DNA from: Pseudomonas sp. SCB32
GTDB lineage: Bacteria; Pseudomonadota; Gammaproteobacteria; Pseudomonadales; Pseudomonadaceae
Assembly: GCF_009189165.1 (NCBI RefSeq)
Contig: NZ_CP045118.1
Coordinates: forward strand, 930,001 to 994,000
Direction: 5' to 3'
Length of the DNA stretch: 64,000 nt
Shown here piece by piece: positions 36,582 through 46,640 of the stretch (the stretch's first letter is position 1; each line of letters begins with the position of its first letter). The position numbers and the translations under genes were made by a program. The notes beneath the pieces are model-generated. The model saw only the letters and a list, made by a program, of their open reading frames with translations, made no database searches and had not been told where the DNA came from.

Positions 36582-39500
36582 TCAGCCCAGTAGGAACAAC
36601 GCGTTGCTGGCGAACAGCGCGGCGAACTGCTCGGGCGGAACCGGGCGGCCGAAGAGGAAGCCCTGCACCTCGTCGCAACCGTGTTCGCGCAGGAACTCCA
36701 GTTGCTCGTGGCTCTCCACGCCCTCAGCGATCACCATCAGGTTCAGGCTGTGGGCCATGGCGATGATGGCGCGGGCGATCTGCGCATCCTGCTCGCCGTG
36801 GGGCAGGCCGTCGACAAAGCTGCGGTCGATCTTCAGCACGTCGATGGGGAATTGCTTCAGGTAGTTGAGCGAGGAATAGCCGGTGCCGAAGTCGTCCACC
36901 GCGATGGCCAGGCCCAGGCGCTTCAGCCCACGGAGAATCTGCATGGCCTGGGACACGTCGCTCATCAGGATGCTCTCGGTCAGCTCCAGTTCCAGGCAGG
37001 CCGGCGGAATGCCGGTGTCCCTGAGAATGCCGGCGATACGCTCGCCCAACTGGCCGTCGGCGAACTGCCGGGCCGAGAGGTTCACCGAGATCTTCGGCAC
37101 CCGCACCTTGTCGCGGTGCCAGGCCTTGAGTTGCAGGCAGGCCTGCTCCAGCAGCCAGTCGCCGACCTGGGCCACCAGGCCGAGCTCTTCCAGCACCGGG
37201 ACGAACTCCGTCGGCGGGATCAGTCCGCGCTTGGGATGCTGCCAGCGAAGTAGCGCCTCGGCGCCGGTCAGGCGGCGGCCATCGCCGGTGAACTGCGGCT
37301 GGTAATGGAGGATGAACTCTTCCTGCTCGATGGCGCGGCGCAGGTCGCTTTCCAGCTCCAGGCGCTCCAGGGCGCGGGCGTTCATCTCGGCCTGGTAGAA
37401 CTGGAAGTTGTTCTTGCCCATCTCCTTGGCGTGGTACATCGCCGTATCGGCGTTTTTCATCAGTTGGCTGAGCTCGGCGCCGTCCTGCGGCGAGAGCGCC
37501 ACGCCGATGCTGGCGGTGACGAAGAATTCGCGGCCTTCGAGGGTGAAGGGGCGGGCGAGGCTGGCGAGGATCTGCTCGGCCACCTGGATCGCCTCCCGCA
37601 GTGCCCGCTCCCGGTTTCCCTGACCGGGCAGCAGCAGGGTGAATTCGTCACCCCCCATGCGCGCCACGGTGTCGTCGTCGCTGACGCAATGGCTCAGGCG
37701 CTCGGCCACTTCCTTGAGCATGCGATCGCCTGCGGCGTGCCCGAGGGAGTCGTTGATCGGCTTGAAGCGATCGAGGTCGAGGAACATCAGCACCACCCAC
37801 TGCTGGTGCCGCTCGGCTTGCAGCAGCGCGGTGTGCAGGCGGTCCTGGAACAGCGTGCGGTTGGGCAGGTGGGTCAGGGCGTCGTAGTAGGCCAGGCGGT
37901 GGATGCGCCGCTCGCTGGCCTTGCGCTCGCTGATGTCGCTGAAGAAACACACGAAGCTGACCAGGTCGCCTTCCTCGTCGTGCACCGCGGTGATGCCGAC
38001 CCAGGACGGATACAGCTCGCCATTCTTGCGCTTCTGCAGGATCTCGCCTTCCCAGCTGCCGCTCTTGCGCAGGCTGTCCAGCACGTGCTTGAGCTGGTTG
38101 GCTTCCTGGCGGTCGGCGGTGAGCATGCGCGGCAGCTGGTCCAGCACTTCCTCGCCCTGATAGCCGGTGAGGCGGGTGAAGGAGTCGTTGACCTGCACGA
38201 TGTAGCCAACCGGGTCGGTGACGATGATCGCCGCGGTGGAGTGCTCGAATACCGTGGCCGCCATGCGCATCTCGCGCTCGGCGCGGCGCTGCTGGCTGAT
38301 GTCCCGGGCGACGCCGAGCAGGCCCTCGAAACCGCCGTGGTCGTCCCACATCAGGGCGATGCGCAGCTCCACCGGAATCTTGTGACCGTCGGCGTGTATG
38401 CAGTCGAGGGTGAACAGCTGTGGCGCCGTGCTCTCGCGCAGTTCGGCAAGGCGCGTGGGCTCGCCGATGGCATCGTGCAGCCGCTCCAGCAGGGTGAAGA
38501 GGCGTTCCAGCTGTCCCGGGTTGGCGGCCACCTGCTGGAAGCCGTTGTGCAGCACCCAGTCCGCGCTGTAGCCAAACACCTGCTGGATCGACGGGCTGAC
38601 GTAGTTGAGCTTGACCTGGGCGTCGGTGGAGACGATCACGTCGCTGATGCTCTCGGCCAGCATCCGGTAGCGGCGGCCGCTTTCGCGCAGAGAGTTGTGC
38701 GCCTCGACGGTGGCGGTGATGTCCTTGGCCACGCCGATCAGCCGGGCCACGCGGCCGGCGGCGTCACGGGTGAAGGCCTGTTCGCGGATGTCGAACCAGT
38801 GCCAGCTGCCATCGCGGTGGCGCCAGCGCAGCTGGCTGTCGAGTAGCAGGCCATCGCCCACCACCTGCTGCAGATTGCGCACGCGCCAGTAGTACTCGAC
38901 GTCGTCCGGGTGCAGCACCTTTTCCCAGAAGCGCTCGCCCATCGCGCGCAGTTCGTCGGCGCTGTAGCCGAGCTGGTAGCCGAGGTTGTGGTTGCTGAAG
39001 ATCACCCGGCGCGCGGCGATGTCGTGGATGTACAGGGTATCGGGCACCGCGCGCACCGCGTCGGACCAGAACTTCTCGCGCTCGACCAGCGACAGCTCGA
39101 CCTGCTTGCGCGAGGTGATGTCGGAGAGGCTGAGGGTGACCGCGTGGAAATCCTGGATCATCTCCGGCACGCGCAGTTGCAGCCAGAGATGACGTTGTTC
39201 GCCCTGGCGCGTCTGGATGCAGGCTTCCAGCTCGATCAAGCCGTGGCCGGCAAGCACCGCACTGAGCACCTTGCTGCGTACGCCGTCCGGCCGCATGCCG
39301 GCGCTGCCGAGCAGAATCTGCCACGCCTGCTCGGTGGTGGTGACACCCATCAGGCGCTTGGCGACGTTGTTGATCTCGGTGATGCGCACCTGGCGCAGCA
39401 GCCCGGGCAGGCGCTCGGGTTGCGAGGCGATCCAGTCCTGCAGGTCGTTCTGCCGGCGCAGGTTGAGGTCCACCAGGCTCTGCCGCAGTGCCGACAGGTC

Positions 39501-40838
39501 GAGGACGCAGAGGGCCACGCCAACGCCATCGAAGATGTCCTGGTAGCGGCGGCGCGTCTCTTCGAGGATGTGCAGCGCCTGCTGCTCCTCGGTGACGTCG
39601 CGCAATACCCAGACCTGGCCGCCCTGTGGCAGGTTGCCGCGCAGGACCCAGGGCAGCTCGGAAGCGAGGGGGTTGTCGTCCAGCGGGCGGCGGCTGACCG
39701 CGAACAGGCGTGCCTGCCCTGTGTGGTTGACCCGGACCAGCTCGGTGCTGCCGCTGTCCGGGAGGGTGGTGTCGCCGTTGAGTTGCGCGCCCAGCCCCGG
39801 CAGGAGTTCCAGCAGGTGATGGTCGGCGGCCTGGTCGGCCTGGATGCCGAACAGCTGTTCTGCCTGCGGGTTGAGGTAGGCCAGGCGGCCGTCGGCGCGG
39901 GTCACCAATACGCGCTCGTCGATGGCGCCCAGGGCCTGGGCGGCCTGGCGCAGGCGCTGCTGGGAGTCGGCGGTCAGTGCGCGCAGGTTCTGCTGCTCGC
40001 GTTGCAGGCGCAGCAGGGCGGCGCCGGTGACGCCGGCGAGTAACAGCAGCAGCGCCAGCTCCCCGACCAGGCGCGGGAGCAGAGCGGTGCGCACGCGCTG
40101 CGCATCGAACAGCGGGTGCAGTTGCCAGTCGGTGTTCTGGATCGGCAGCCCAGTGAGGCTCTGCGCCTGTTCCAGCGGCGAGGCGGCGGTGAGCGGGCCG
40201 GGCCGGGAACCGCTGGAGCGGCCGAGGACCTTTTGCCGTACCTGGTCCTCGAGAATCCACGGCGGTGCATCCGGGCGGATCTGTGCGACCCAGCTGCGGC
40301 GAGCCTGCCGCTCGTCGAGGCGGATGACGCTGTCACCTTCGCCGGACACGGTGGCGCCCAGCCAGATGTAGAACACGCCGCCGTTGTCTTCGCTGAAGGC
40401 GTAGTGATAGGTCTGGCGGCCGGCGCGCTGGCGCATGGCGGCGATGAAGGCCGCGTCCTTGAAACCGATCGCCGAGTCGCGCAGCGGCAGGCCGTTGCCG
40501 TCCAGGCGCACCAGGCTATGGAAGGAGGGATAGATGCGGCGCAGTCCATTGATCAGGGCGGGTTCGCCGTCGATGTCGCCGCGATCGTCGCGCTGCCGGA
40601 GCAGGGCCTGCGCGCCAAGCGCCTTGAGCTCCAGGGTCAGGGAGATGCGCTGGGCCAGCTGCTCGCCGTGCAGCACCACCCGTTCGCGCTCGAAGCGCTC
40701 CTGGCTGCGGAACTCCTGGTGCAGCTGCCAGGCCAGCAGGCCGAGCATCAGCAACACCAGCAGCAACAAGGCTGTCCGGGTCGCCACGCGGCCAGGCCTG
40801 GCCAGGGAGTCCGGGGATGAACGGGGTGTTGTAGACAA
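36582..40838 (-). CDS. morA: MorA-type membrane diguanylate cyclase/phosphodiesterase with PAS domains
   Basis: 1418 residues, matching MorA in size and position (PA4601, next to glyA). A membrane helix near 22-40, a periplasmic region to about 250, a second helix (about 255-276), then several PAS/PAC domains (about 300-980). The GGDEF domain has intact GGDEF at 1062-1066, and the EAL domain has intact EALLRW from 1194 plus DDFGTGYSSL. Both catalytic activities could therefore work: making and degrading cyclic di-GMP. MorA controls flagellar development, biofilm and protease secretion in Pseudomonas. The start is a TTG at 40838 in front of STTPRSSP; the ribosome-binding site is modest, so the exact start is unsure. 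Confidence 0.94.
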   Translation of the reverse strand: MSTTPRSSPDSLARPGRVATRTALLLLVLLMLGLLAWQLHQEFRSQERFERERVVLHGEQLAQRISLTLELKALGAQALLRQRDDRGDIDGEPALINGLRRIYPSFHSLVRLDGNGLPLRDSAIGFKDAAFIAAMRQRAGRQTYHYAFSEDNGGVFYIWLGATVSGEGDSVIRLDERQARRSWVAQIRPDAPPWILEDQVRQKVLGRSSGSRPGPLTAASPLEQAQSLTGLPIQNTDWQLHPLFDAQRVRTALLPRLVGELALLLLLAGVTGAALLRLQREQQNLRALTADSQQRLRQAAQALGAIDERVLVTRADGRLAYLNPQAEQLFGIQADQAADHHLLELLPGLGAQLNGDTTLPDSGSTELVRVNHTGQARLFAVSRRPLDDNPLASELPWVLRGNLPQGGQVWVLRDVTEEQQALHILEETRRRYQDIFDGVGVALCVLDLSALRQSLVDLNLRRQNDLQDWIASQPERLPGLLRQVRITEINNVAKRLMGVTTTEQAWQILLGSAGMRPDGVRSKVLSAVLAGHGLIELEACIQTRQGEQRHLWLQLRVPEMIQDFHAVTLSLSDITSRKQVELSLVEREKFWSDAVRAVPDTLYIHDIAARRVIFSNHNLGYQLGYSADELRAMGERFWEKVLHPDDVEYYWRVRNLQQVVGDGLLLDSQLRWRHRDGSWHWFDIREQAFTRDAAGRVARLIGVAKDITATVEAHNSLRESGRRYRMLAESISDVIVSTDAQVKLNYVSPSIQQVFGYSADWVLHNGFQQVAANPGQLERLFTLLERLHDAIGEPTRLAELRESTAPQLFTLDCIHADGHKIPVELRIALMWDDHGGFEGLLGVARDISQQRRAEREMRMAATVFEHSTAAIIVTDPVGYIVQVNDSFTRLTGYQGEEVLDQLPRMLTADRQEANQLKHVLDSLRKSGSWEGEILQKRKNGELYPSWVGITAVHDEEGDLVSFVCFFSDISERKASERRIHRLAYYDALTHLPNRTLFQDRLHTALLQAERHQQWVVLMFLDLDRFKPINDSLGHAAGDRMLKEVAERLSHCVSDDDTVARMGGDEFTLLLPGQGNRERALREAIQVAEQILASLARPFTLEGREFFVTASIGVALSPQDGAELSQLMKNADTAMYHAKEMGKNNFQFYQAEMNARALERLELESDLRRAIEQEEFILHYQPQFTGDGRRLTGAEALLRWQHPKRGLIPPTEFVPVLEELGLVAQVGDWLLEQACLQLKAWHRDKVRVPKISVNLSARQFADGQLGERIAGILRDTGIPPACLELELTESILMSDVSQAMQILRGLKRLGLAIAVDDFGTGYSSLNYLKQFPIDVLKIDRSFVDGLPHGEQDAQIARAIIAMAHSLNLMVIAEGVESHEQLEFLREHGCDEVQGFLFGRPVPPEQFAALFASNALFLLG

Positions 40839-41141
40839 GGACCTGTTACCTGGGGGGCGATACGGCGGAATTCGGCATGATTAGGATGCCCGGAAGTGCG
40901 GCTATGTGCCAGTACGGCCGACGAGCGTCGTTTGCCCTTCCCAGCCCATTCCGGTAGCTTTGCCGCACGCGCGCGGGTGAAACGACCGCGCCACGATTCG
41001 CGCGAAGGCTCTGAACCGGCCCTTCGCGCCCGCCGGTGGGATCGCTCCACCGTACCCGGCCAGCAGCGCCGGCGATCCGGAACCTGCCGCAGTCCGTTCC
41101 GGCCCATTCCGATCACTATTCATCCCAGAAGTCAGGTATCC
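40839..41141. other. Divergent morA-ettA intergenic region
   Basis: 303 bp that must carry the promoters of both genes. I see no strong palindrome, repeat or credible short gene in it, and cannot assign -35/-10 elements with confidence. Confidence 0.5.
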
Positions 41142-42806
41142 ATGGCTCAATACGTCTACACCATGCATCGGGTCGGCAAAGTCGTACCGCCCAAGCGTGA
41201 AATCCTCAAGGACATCTCCCTGTCGTTCTTCCCCGGCGCCAAGATCGGCGTGCTCGGCCTGAACGGTGCGGGTAAATCCACCCTGCTGCGCATCATGGCT
41301 GGCGTCGACACCGAGATCGAAGGTGAAGCCCGCCCGATGCCCGGCATCAACGTCGGTTACCTGCCGCAGGAGCCCAAGCTCGACCCGCAGGCCACCGTAC
41401 GTGACATCGTCGAAGAAGCCGTAGGCCAGATCAAGCAGGCCCAGGCCCGCCTGGACGAAGTCTATGCCGCCTACGCCGAGCCGGACGCCGACTTCGACGC
41501 CCTGGCCGCCGAGCAGGCCAAGCTGGAAGCCATCCTCCAGGCTTCCGACGGTCACAACCTGGAGCGCCAGCTGGAAGTCGCCGCCGACGCCCTGCGCCTG
41601 CCGCCGTGGGATGCGAAGATCGAGCACCTCTCCGGTGGTGAGAAGCGCCGCGTGGCCCTGTGCCGCCTGCTGCTGTCCGCCCCCGACATGCTGCTGCTGG
41701 ACGAACCGACCAACCACCTGGACGCCGACTCCGTCGCCTGGCTGGAACACTTCCTCCACGACTTCCCGGGCACCGTGGTAGCGATCACCCACGACCGCTA
41801 CTTCCTCGACAACGTCGCCGGCTGGATTCTGGAACTGGACCGTGGCCACGGCATCCCGTTCGAAGGCAACTACTCCGGCTGGCTGGAATCCAAGGCCAAC
41901 CGCCTGGCCCAGGAAGCCAAGCAGGAAGCCTCCCACGCCAAGGCCATGAAGGCTGAACTGGAGTGGGTACGCCAGGGCGCCAAGGGCCGTCAGGCCAAGT
42001 CCAAGGCCCGTCTGCAACGCTTCGAGGAACTGCAATCGCAGGAGTTCCAGAAGCGCAGCGAGACCAACGAGATCTACATCCCGGCAGGTCCGCGCCTGGG
42101 CGACAAGGTCATCGAGCTGCATAACGTCTGCAAGGGCTACGGCGACCGCGAACTGATCGACAACCTGTCGCTGAGCATTCCCAAGGGCGCCATCGTCGGC
42201 GTGATCGGCGGCAACGGTGCGGGTAAATCCACCCTGTTCCGCATGCTGACCGGCAAGGAACAACCAGACTCGGGCACCATCGAGATCGGCGAAACCGTGC
42301 AGATCGCCAGCGTCGACCAGAGCCGCGAAATCCTCGAAGGCAACAAGACCGTGTGGGAACAGGTGTCCGACGGCTTCGAGCAGATCAAGATCGGCAACTA
42401 CGAAGTCCCGTCGCGCAGCTACGTCGGCCGCTTCAACTTCAAGGGCGGCGACCAGCAGAAGTTCGTCAAGGACCTCTCCGGTGGTGAGCGCGGCCGCCTG
42501 CACCTGGCCCTGACCCTGAAGCAGGGCGGCAACGTGCTGCTGCTCGACGAACCGTCCAACGACCTCGACGTGGAAACCCTGCGTGCGCTGGAAGAAGCGC
42601 TGCTGGACTTCCCCGGCGCCGCCATCGTGATTTCCCACGATCGCTGGTTCCTGGACCGCATCGCCACCCACATCCTCTCCTACGAGGACGACGGCAAGGT
42701 GGTCTTCTTCGAAGGCAACTACACCGAGTTCGAAGCCGATCGTAAAAAACGCCTGGGCGACGCTGCCTCGCAGCCGCACCGCGTGCGCTACAAGAAGCTG
42801 GCGTAA
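41142..42806 (+). CDS. ettA: Energy-dependent translational throttle protein EttA (ABC-F ATPase)
   Basis: 554 residues. Two ABC domains: first Walker A GLNGAGKST with signature LSGGEKRRVAL, second GGNGAGKST with LSGGERGRLHL; both Walker B motifs end in LLDEPTN/LLDEPSN. The linker (about 240-320) is rich in Lys/Arg/Gln (EWVRQGAKGRQAKSKARLQ), as in EttA. No membrane helices. Binds the ribosomal E site and gates early elongation in response to the ADP/ATP ratio. Start at 41142 matches the family N-terminus MAQYVYTMHRVGKVVPPKR. Terminator follows. Confidence 0.97.
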   Translation: MAQYVYTMHRVGKVVPPKREILKDISLSFFPGAKIGVLGLNGAGKSTLLRIMAGVDTEIEGEARPMPGINVGYLPQEPKLDPQATVRDIVEEAVGQIKQAQARLDEVYAAYAEPDADFDALAAEQAKLEAILQASDGHNLERQLEVAADALRLPPWDAKIEHLSGGEKRRVALCRLLLSAPDMLLLDEPTNHLDADSVAWLEHFLHDFPGTVVAITHDRYFLDNVAGWILELDRGHGIPFEGNYSGWLESKANRLAQEAKQEASHAKAMKAELEWVRQGAKGRQAKSKARLQRFEELQSQEFQKRSETNEIYIPAGPRLGDKVIELHNVCKGYGDRELIDNLSLSIPKGAIVGVIGGNGAGKSTLFRMLTGKEQPDSGTIEIGETVQIASVDQSREILEGNKTVWEQVSDGFEQIKIGNYEVPSRSYVGRFNFKGGDQQKFVKDLSGGERGRLHLALTLKQGGNVLLLDEPSNDLDVETLRALEEALLDFPGAAIVISHDRWFLDRIATHILSYEDDGKVVFFEGNYTEFEADRKKRLGDAASQPHRVRYKKLA

Positions 42807-42819
42807 GCCGCTTCCCAAA

Positions 42820-42850
42820 GAAAACGGGGCCTTCGGGCCCCGTTTTCGTT
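42820..42850. terminator. Bidirectional terminator after ettA
   Basis: GAAAACGGGGCC/GGCCCCGTTTTC, 12-base stem with TTCG tetraloop and T/A tracts, between convergent ettA and the coiled-coil gene. Confidence 0.9.
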
Positions 42851-42873
42851 TCCAGGCTTTTTACCGGCCGGGC

Positions 42874-43170
42874 TCAGCGGCTGCGCTTGAGATCGTCCAG
42901 GGCGCGGCGCTGTTCTTCCAGCTGGCGCTGCAGCGTGTCGATCTGTCGCGCCTGGTCCTGCAACGTGCGTTGCTGCTCTTCCAGCTGGCGTGACATGCGC
43001 TGCAGGTCGTCGGTGCTGAACGTCGATTTGTGGATCACTTCGCTGTCGAATGTATCCGCCACGACCAGTGCACCGGATTCGGTGAAATTGCCCAGTTTCA
43101 TGGCCGCGAGGGCGGTCGGAGCGAGGCAGCAAGCCAGAGCGACGAGGAGTGCAGCAGAACGTGTGGACAT
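42874..43170 (-). CDS. Small secreted coiled-coil protein
   Basis: 98 residues from the ATG at 43170 (AGGATG six bases upstream). Signal peptide STRSAALLVALACCLAPTALA, a short domain (KLGNFTESGALVVADTFDSEVIH), then a heptad-rich coiled coil to the end (RQLEEQQRTLQDQARQIDTL...). Likely periplasmic. Function unknown. Its promoter region holds two palindromes (43220 and 43244) shared with divergent gdhA. Confidence 0.75.
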   Translation of the reverse strand: MSTRSAALLVALACCLAPTALAAMKLGNFTESGALVVADTFDSEVIHKSTFSTDDLQRMSRQLEEQQRTLQDQARQIDTLQRQLEEQRRALDDLKRSR

Positions 43171-43219
43171 CGGGATCATCCTGATCGGCTGATTTTGATT
43201 GTTTCGATTGTCTATTGAT

Positions 43220-43233
43220 TTTGTATACAAAAA
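43220..43233. promoter_or_regulatory. Palindrome TTTTGTATACAAAA
   Basis: Perfect 14-base palindrome 50 bases upstream of the coiled-coil gene. The TTGTATACAA core is typical of operators for GntR-type repressors, but the regulator is unknown. Confidence 0.5.
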
Positions 43234-43243
43234 TCTGTTTTTC

Positions 43244-43258
43244 TGCCGATTCGGCAGT
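43244..43258. promoter_or_regulatory. Palindrome CTGCCGATTCGGCAG
   Basis: Perfect seven-base arms around one base, in the same divergent spacer; a candidate operator or small hairpin. Confidence 0.4.
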
Positions 43259-43301
43259 CTGTGAATTTATATTTTTGCACCACAAAGATTCATAAAAGCG
43301 T

Positions 43302-43328
43302 CACGCTGCACTATCTCAGTGCGGCGTG
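43302..43328 (+). promoter_or_regulatory. Inverted repeat upstream of gdhA
   Basis: CACGCTGCAC and GTGCGGCGTG (one mismatch) separated by seven bases, ending 57 bases before the gdhA ATG. Could be an operator or a leader hairpin. Confidence 0.4.
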
Positions 43329-43382
43329 GATTGTTAGAGTCTGCCGGCAAAAAGCATCAAATAACCAGAAAAGTACCGGTGA

Positions 43383-44720
<1,338 letters not shown>

Positions 44721-44734
44721 TCTCGCCTGCAGCA

Positions 44735-44765
44735 TGAAAAACGGGCCCGATGGGCCCGTTTTTCA
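44735..44765. terminator. Terminator after gdhA
   Basis: TGAAAAACGGGCCC/GGGCCCGTTTTTCA, 14-base perfect stem with a three-base loop and T-tract. Confidence 0.9.
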
Positions 44766-44796
44766 TTCCGGCCGCTGCCGCTGCTTTTTTAGGAGT

Positions 44797-44956
44797 AACT
44801 GTCTTTGGGCTCCCGCGTTCGCGGCAGTGACGTTTCATGCACCACCACTCTGTACACGTCTTCCCCGCGAACGCGGGGACCCAGAAAACAACGTAGGAGC
44901 GGACTTGTCCGCGATGGCCCGAGCGAACGAACATCGCAGACGGAGTCCGCTCCTGC
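44797..44956. repeat. Composite repeat, copy 2
   Basis: Same block order as 36380-36554: AACTGTCTTTGGGCTCCCGCG, ACGCGGGGACCCAGAAAAC, then GTAGGAGCGGACTTGTCCGC...GGACGGAGTCCGCTCCT-type arms. It sits between the convergent gdhA and ccpR genes. Confidence 0.8.
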
Positions 44957-44975
44957 GAGTGCAGTCCGGCGTGGC

Positions 44976-46001
44976 TCAATCCACCGGTCGCGGCGTGGTC
45001 GCCGTGCTCGGCGGCAGCAGCGGGTATTCCACCTTAGGCTGCTTTCCGCTGAGGGTCTTGAGGAAGGCGACGATATCCCCGACTTCCTCGGCGCTGAGCT
45101 GCTTGCCCAGCTGCGCGGTGCCCATGATTGCCACGGCTTCCTCCAGATTCCAGACCTGTCCGCTGTGGAAGTACGGTGCGGTGAGGGCGACATTGCGCAA
45201 TGGCGCCGCGCGGAACACGTACTCGTCGCTCCTGGTCTTGGTCACCTCGAAGCGCCCCTTGTCGCCGCTGGGCAGGACCTTGCCATCGGGCTTTTTCACC
45301 AGGCCGAACGGGAAGTAGGCCTGGCCACCCAGGTTCACGCCGTTGTGGCAGCTGACGCAGCCTGAGCTCATGAAGGTCTGCAGGCCTTTCTTCTCCCTGG
45401 CATCGAGCGCACTGTCGTCGCCCTTCAGGTACAGGTCGAAGCGTGAGTCGGGGGTGATCAGGGTTGACTCGAATGCCTGCAGGGCCCGCGCCATGTTGTC
45501 GAAACTGACTGGCTGCTGCTCGCCGGGGAAGGCCTTGCCGAACGCCGTGACGTACTCGGGCATGCTTCTCAGTGTGGCTTCGACGTTCTTCGGCGTGTTG
45601 TGCATTTCCACCGGATTCTGCACCGGCCCCTTGGCTTGCTCCTCCAGGTCCTTGGCGCGGCCATCCCAGAATTGCGCGACGTTGAAGACCGCGTTGAACA
45701 CCGTGGGCGAGTTGCGGGCGCCTTTCTGCCAGGCGTGGCCGCTGGAGGTCGGCACGTTGTCGGCGCCACCGGTGCCGATGTTGTGGCAGGTGTTGCAGCT
45801 GATCACTTGGCTGGCGGACAGGCGTGGCTCGAAGAACAGCTGCCGACCCAGTTCGACCTGATCGGGGGCAAGCGTCTCGCTGGGTTGCGCGGGGATCGGT
45901 TTGAAGATGCCGTTGGCGTTGTCGAGCAGGGTGTCGGCATAGGCGGCCGAGGTACTGGCGGCCAGCATCAGAGTGCCCAGGATCCGTTTCAGTGGTGGCA
46001 T
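44976..46001 (-). CDS. ccpR: Di-haem cytochrome c peroxidase
   Basis: 341 residues. Signal peptide (RILGTLMLAASTSAAYA), then two CxxCH haem c sites: C69NTCH and C215VSCH. Typical CcpA features: ARNSPTVFNAVFNVAQFWDGR, FPFGLVKKPDG and RAAPLRNVALTAPYFHSG. Reduces hydrogen peroxide in the periplasm with electrons from azurin or cytochrome c551. An ANR/FNR-type box lies about 75 bases upstream, fitting the known oxygen-limited expression of this gene. Confidence 0.96.
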   Translation of the reverse strand: MPPLKRILGTLMLAASTSAAYADTLLDNANGIFKPIPAQPSETLAPDQVELGRQLFFEPRLSASQVISCNTCHNIGTGGADNVPTSSGHAWQKGARNSPTVFNAVFNVAQFWDGRAKDLEEQAKGPVQNPVEMHNTPKNVEATLRSMPEYVTAFGKAFPGEQQPVSFDNMARALQAFESTLITPDSRFDLYLKGDDSALDAREKKGLQTFMSSGCVSCHNGVNLGGQAYFPFGLVKKPDGKVLPSGDKGRFEVTKTRSDEYVFRAAPLRNVALTAPYFHSGQVWNLEEAVAIMGTAQLGKQLSAEEVGDIVAFLKTLSGKQPKVEYPLLPPSTATTPRPVD

Positions 46002-46075
46002 GGAGAGTTCTCCTTTCTCAGGCTGTTGGTCATTCGCTCTGAGTCCTAGGAGAGGCCAGCCGGTGTGCGGCGGGT

Positions 46076-46089
46076 TTGACTGGCGTCAA
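46076..46089. promoter_or_regulatory. ANR/FNR-type box upstream of ccpR
   Basis: TTGACTGGCGTCAA against the consensus TTGAT-N4-ATCAA: symmetric C/G changes at the inner positions, otherwise perfect. Confidence 0.7.
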
Positions 46090-46127
46090 GTAGGCGGGAG
46101 TGTCTACCTCGAACTGTTGCGGCAGTC

Positions 46128-46485
46128 TCAGTTTCCGTGCAGGGCGCGAGACAGCACAGGGTCTTTCTCCTGCTCCCAGTCGCGGTCACGATCACCATTA
46201 CGCTGCGCCTCATAACGCTGGCGCTCCTGGCTGACGCACTGGCCCCTGGTATTGCTGAAAAGCATCGCCCCAGCCCAGGACCTACTGCTGGTCTACCAGT
46301 TAGCGCGGCCGGTTCTTGCGGAGCTCGCCGATGATCGCCCCCTCCGCCTGGCGGCCACTGCCGCAGCGGTCGTCGAAGCCGTCGGCATAGGCGGGCCGAT
46401 AGCCTTGGTCGATCAGCGTCGTGTGGGTGGTCTCGCAGCCGGCGAGCGGCGGCAGAAGCAGGATGAGTATGGCGCGGGGCGCCAT
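46128..46485 (-). pseudogene. Decayed lipoprotein gene (two stops and a frameshift)
   Basis: The ATG at 46485 opens a lipoprotein signal (MAPRAILILLLPPLAGCETT) followed by IDQGYRPAYADGFDDRCGSGRQAEGAIIGELRKN. An in-frame TAA at 46300-46302 and a TAG at 46282-46284 then interrupt it. After these the same frame continues VLGWGDAFQQYQ, which looks like a natural continuation. A shift to another frame gives QCVSQERQRYEAQRNGDRDRDWEQ and stops at 46128. The pieces resemble a family of short Pseudomonas lipoproteins with a GYGPAYADGFDDGCGSG-type repeat and a GW-D-F-QC ending, as far as I recall. Probably non-functional; a 61-residue truncated lipoprotein could still be made. Confidence 0.65.
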
Positions 46486-46640
46486 AGGGGCTCCGTGTGC
46501 CGAAGGGCGGGCGCACACGCCGGATAGAGGGGCCGGCCATCGACAGTGTGGCGTGATGGCAATCCAGGCGGCAGGGGGTGAGGAGAGCGTCAGGGCAGCG
46601 TGATCGCAATGTACTGCCGGGCGTTCCGGATGATCGTGCG

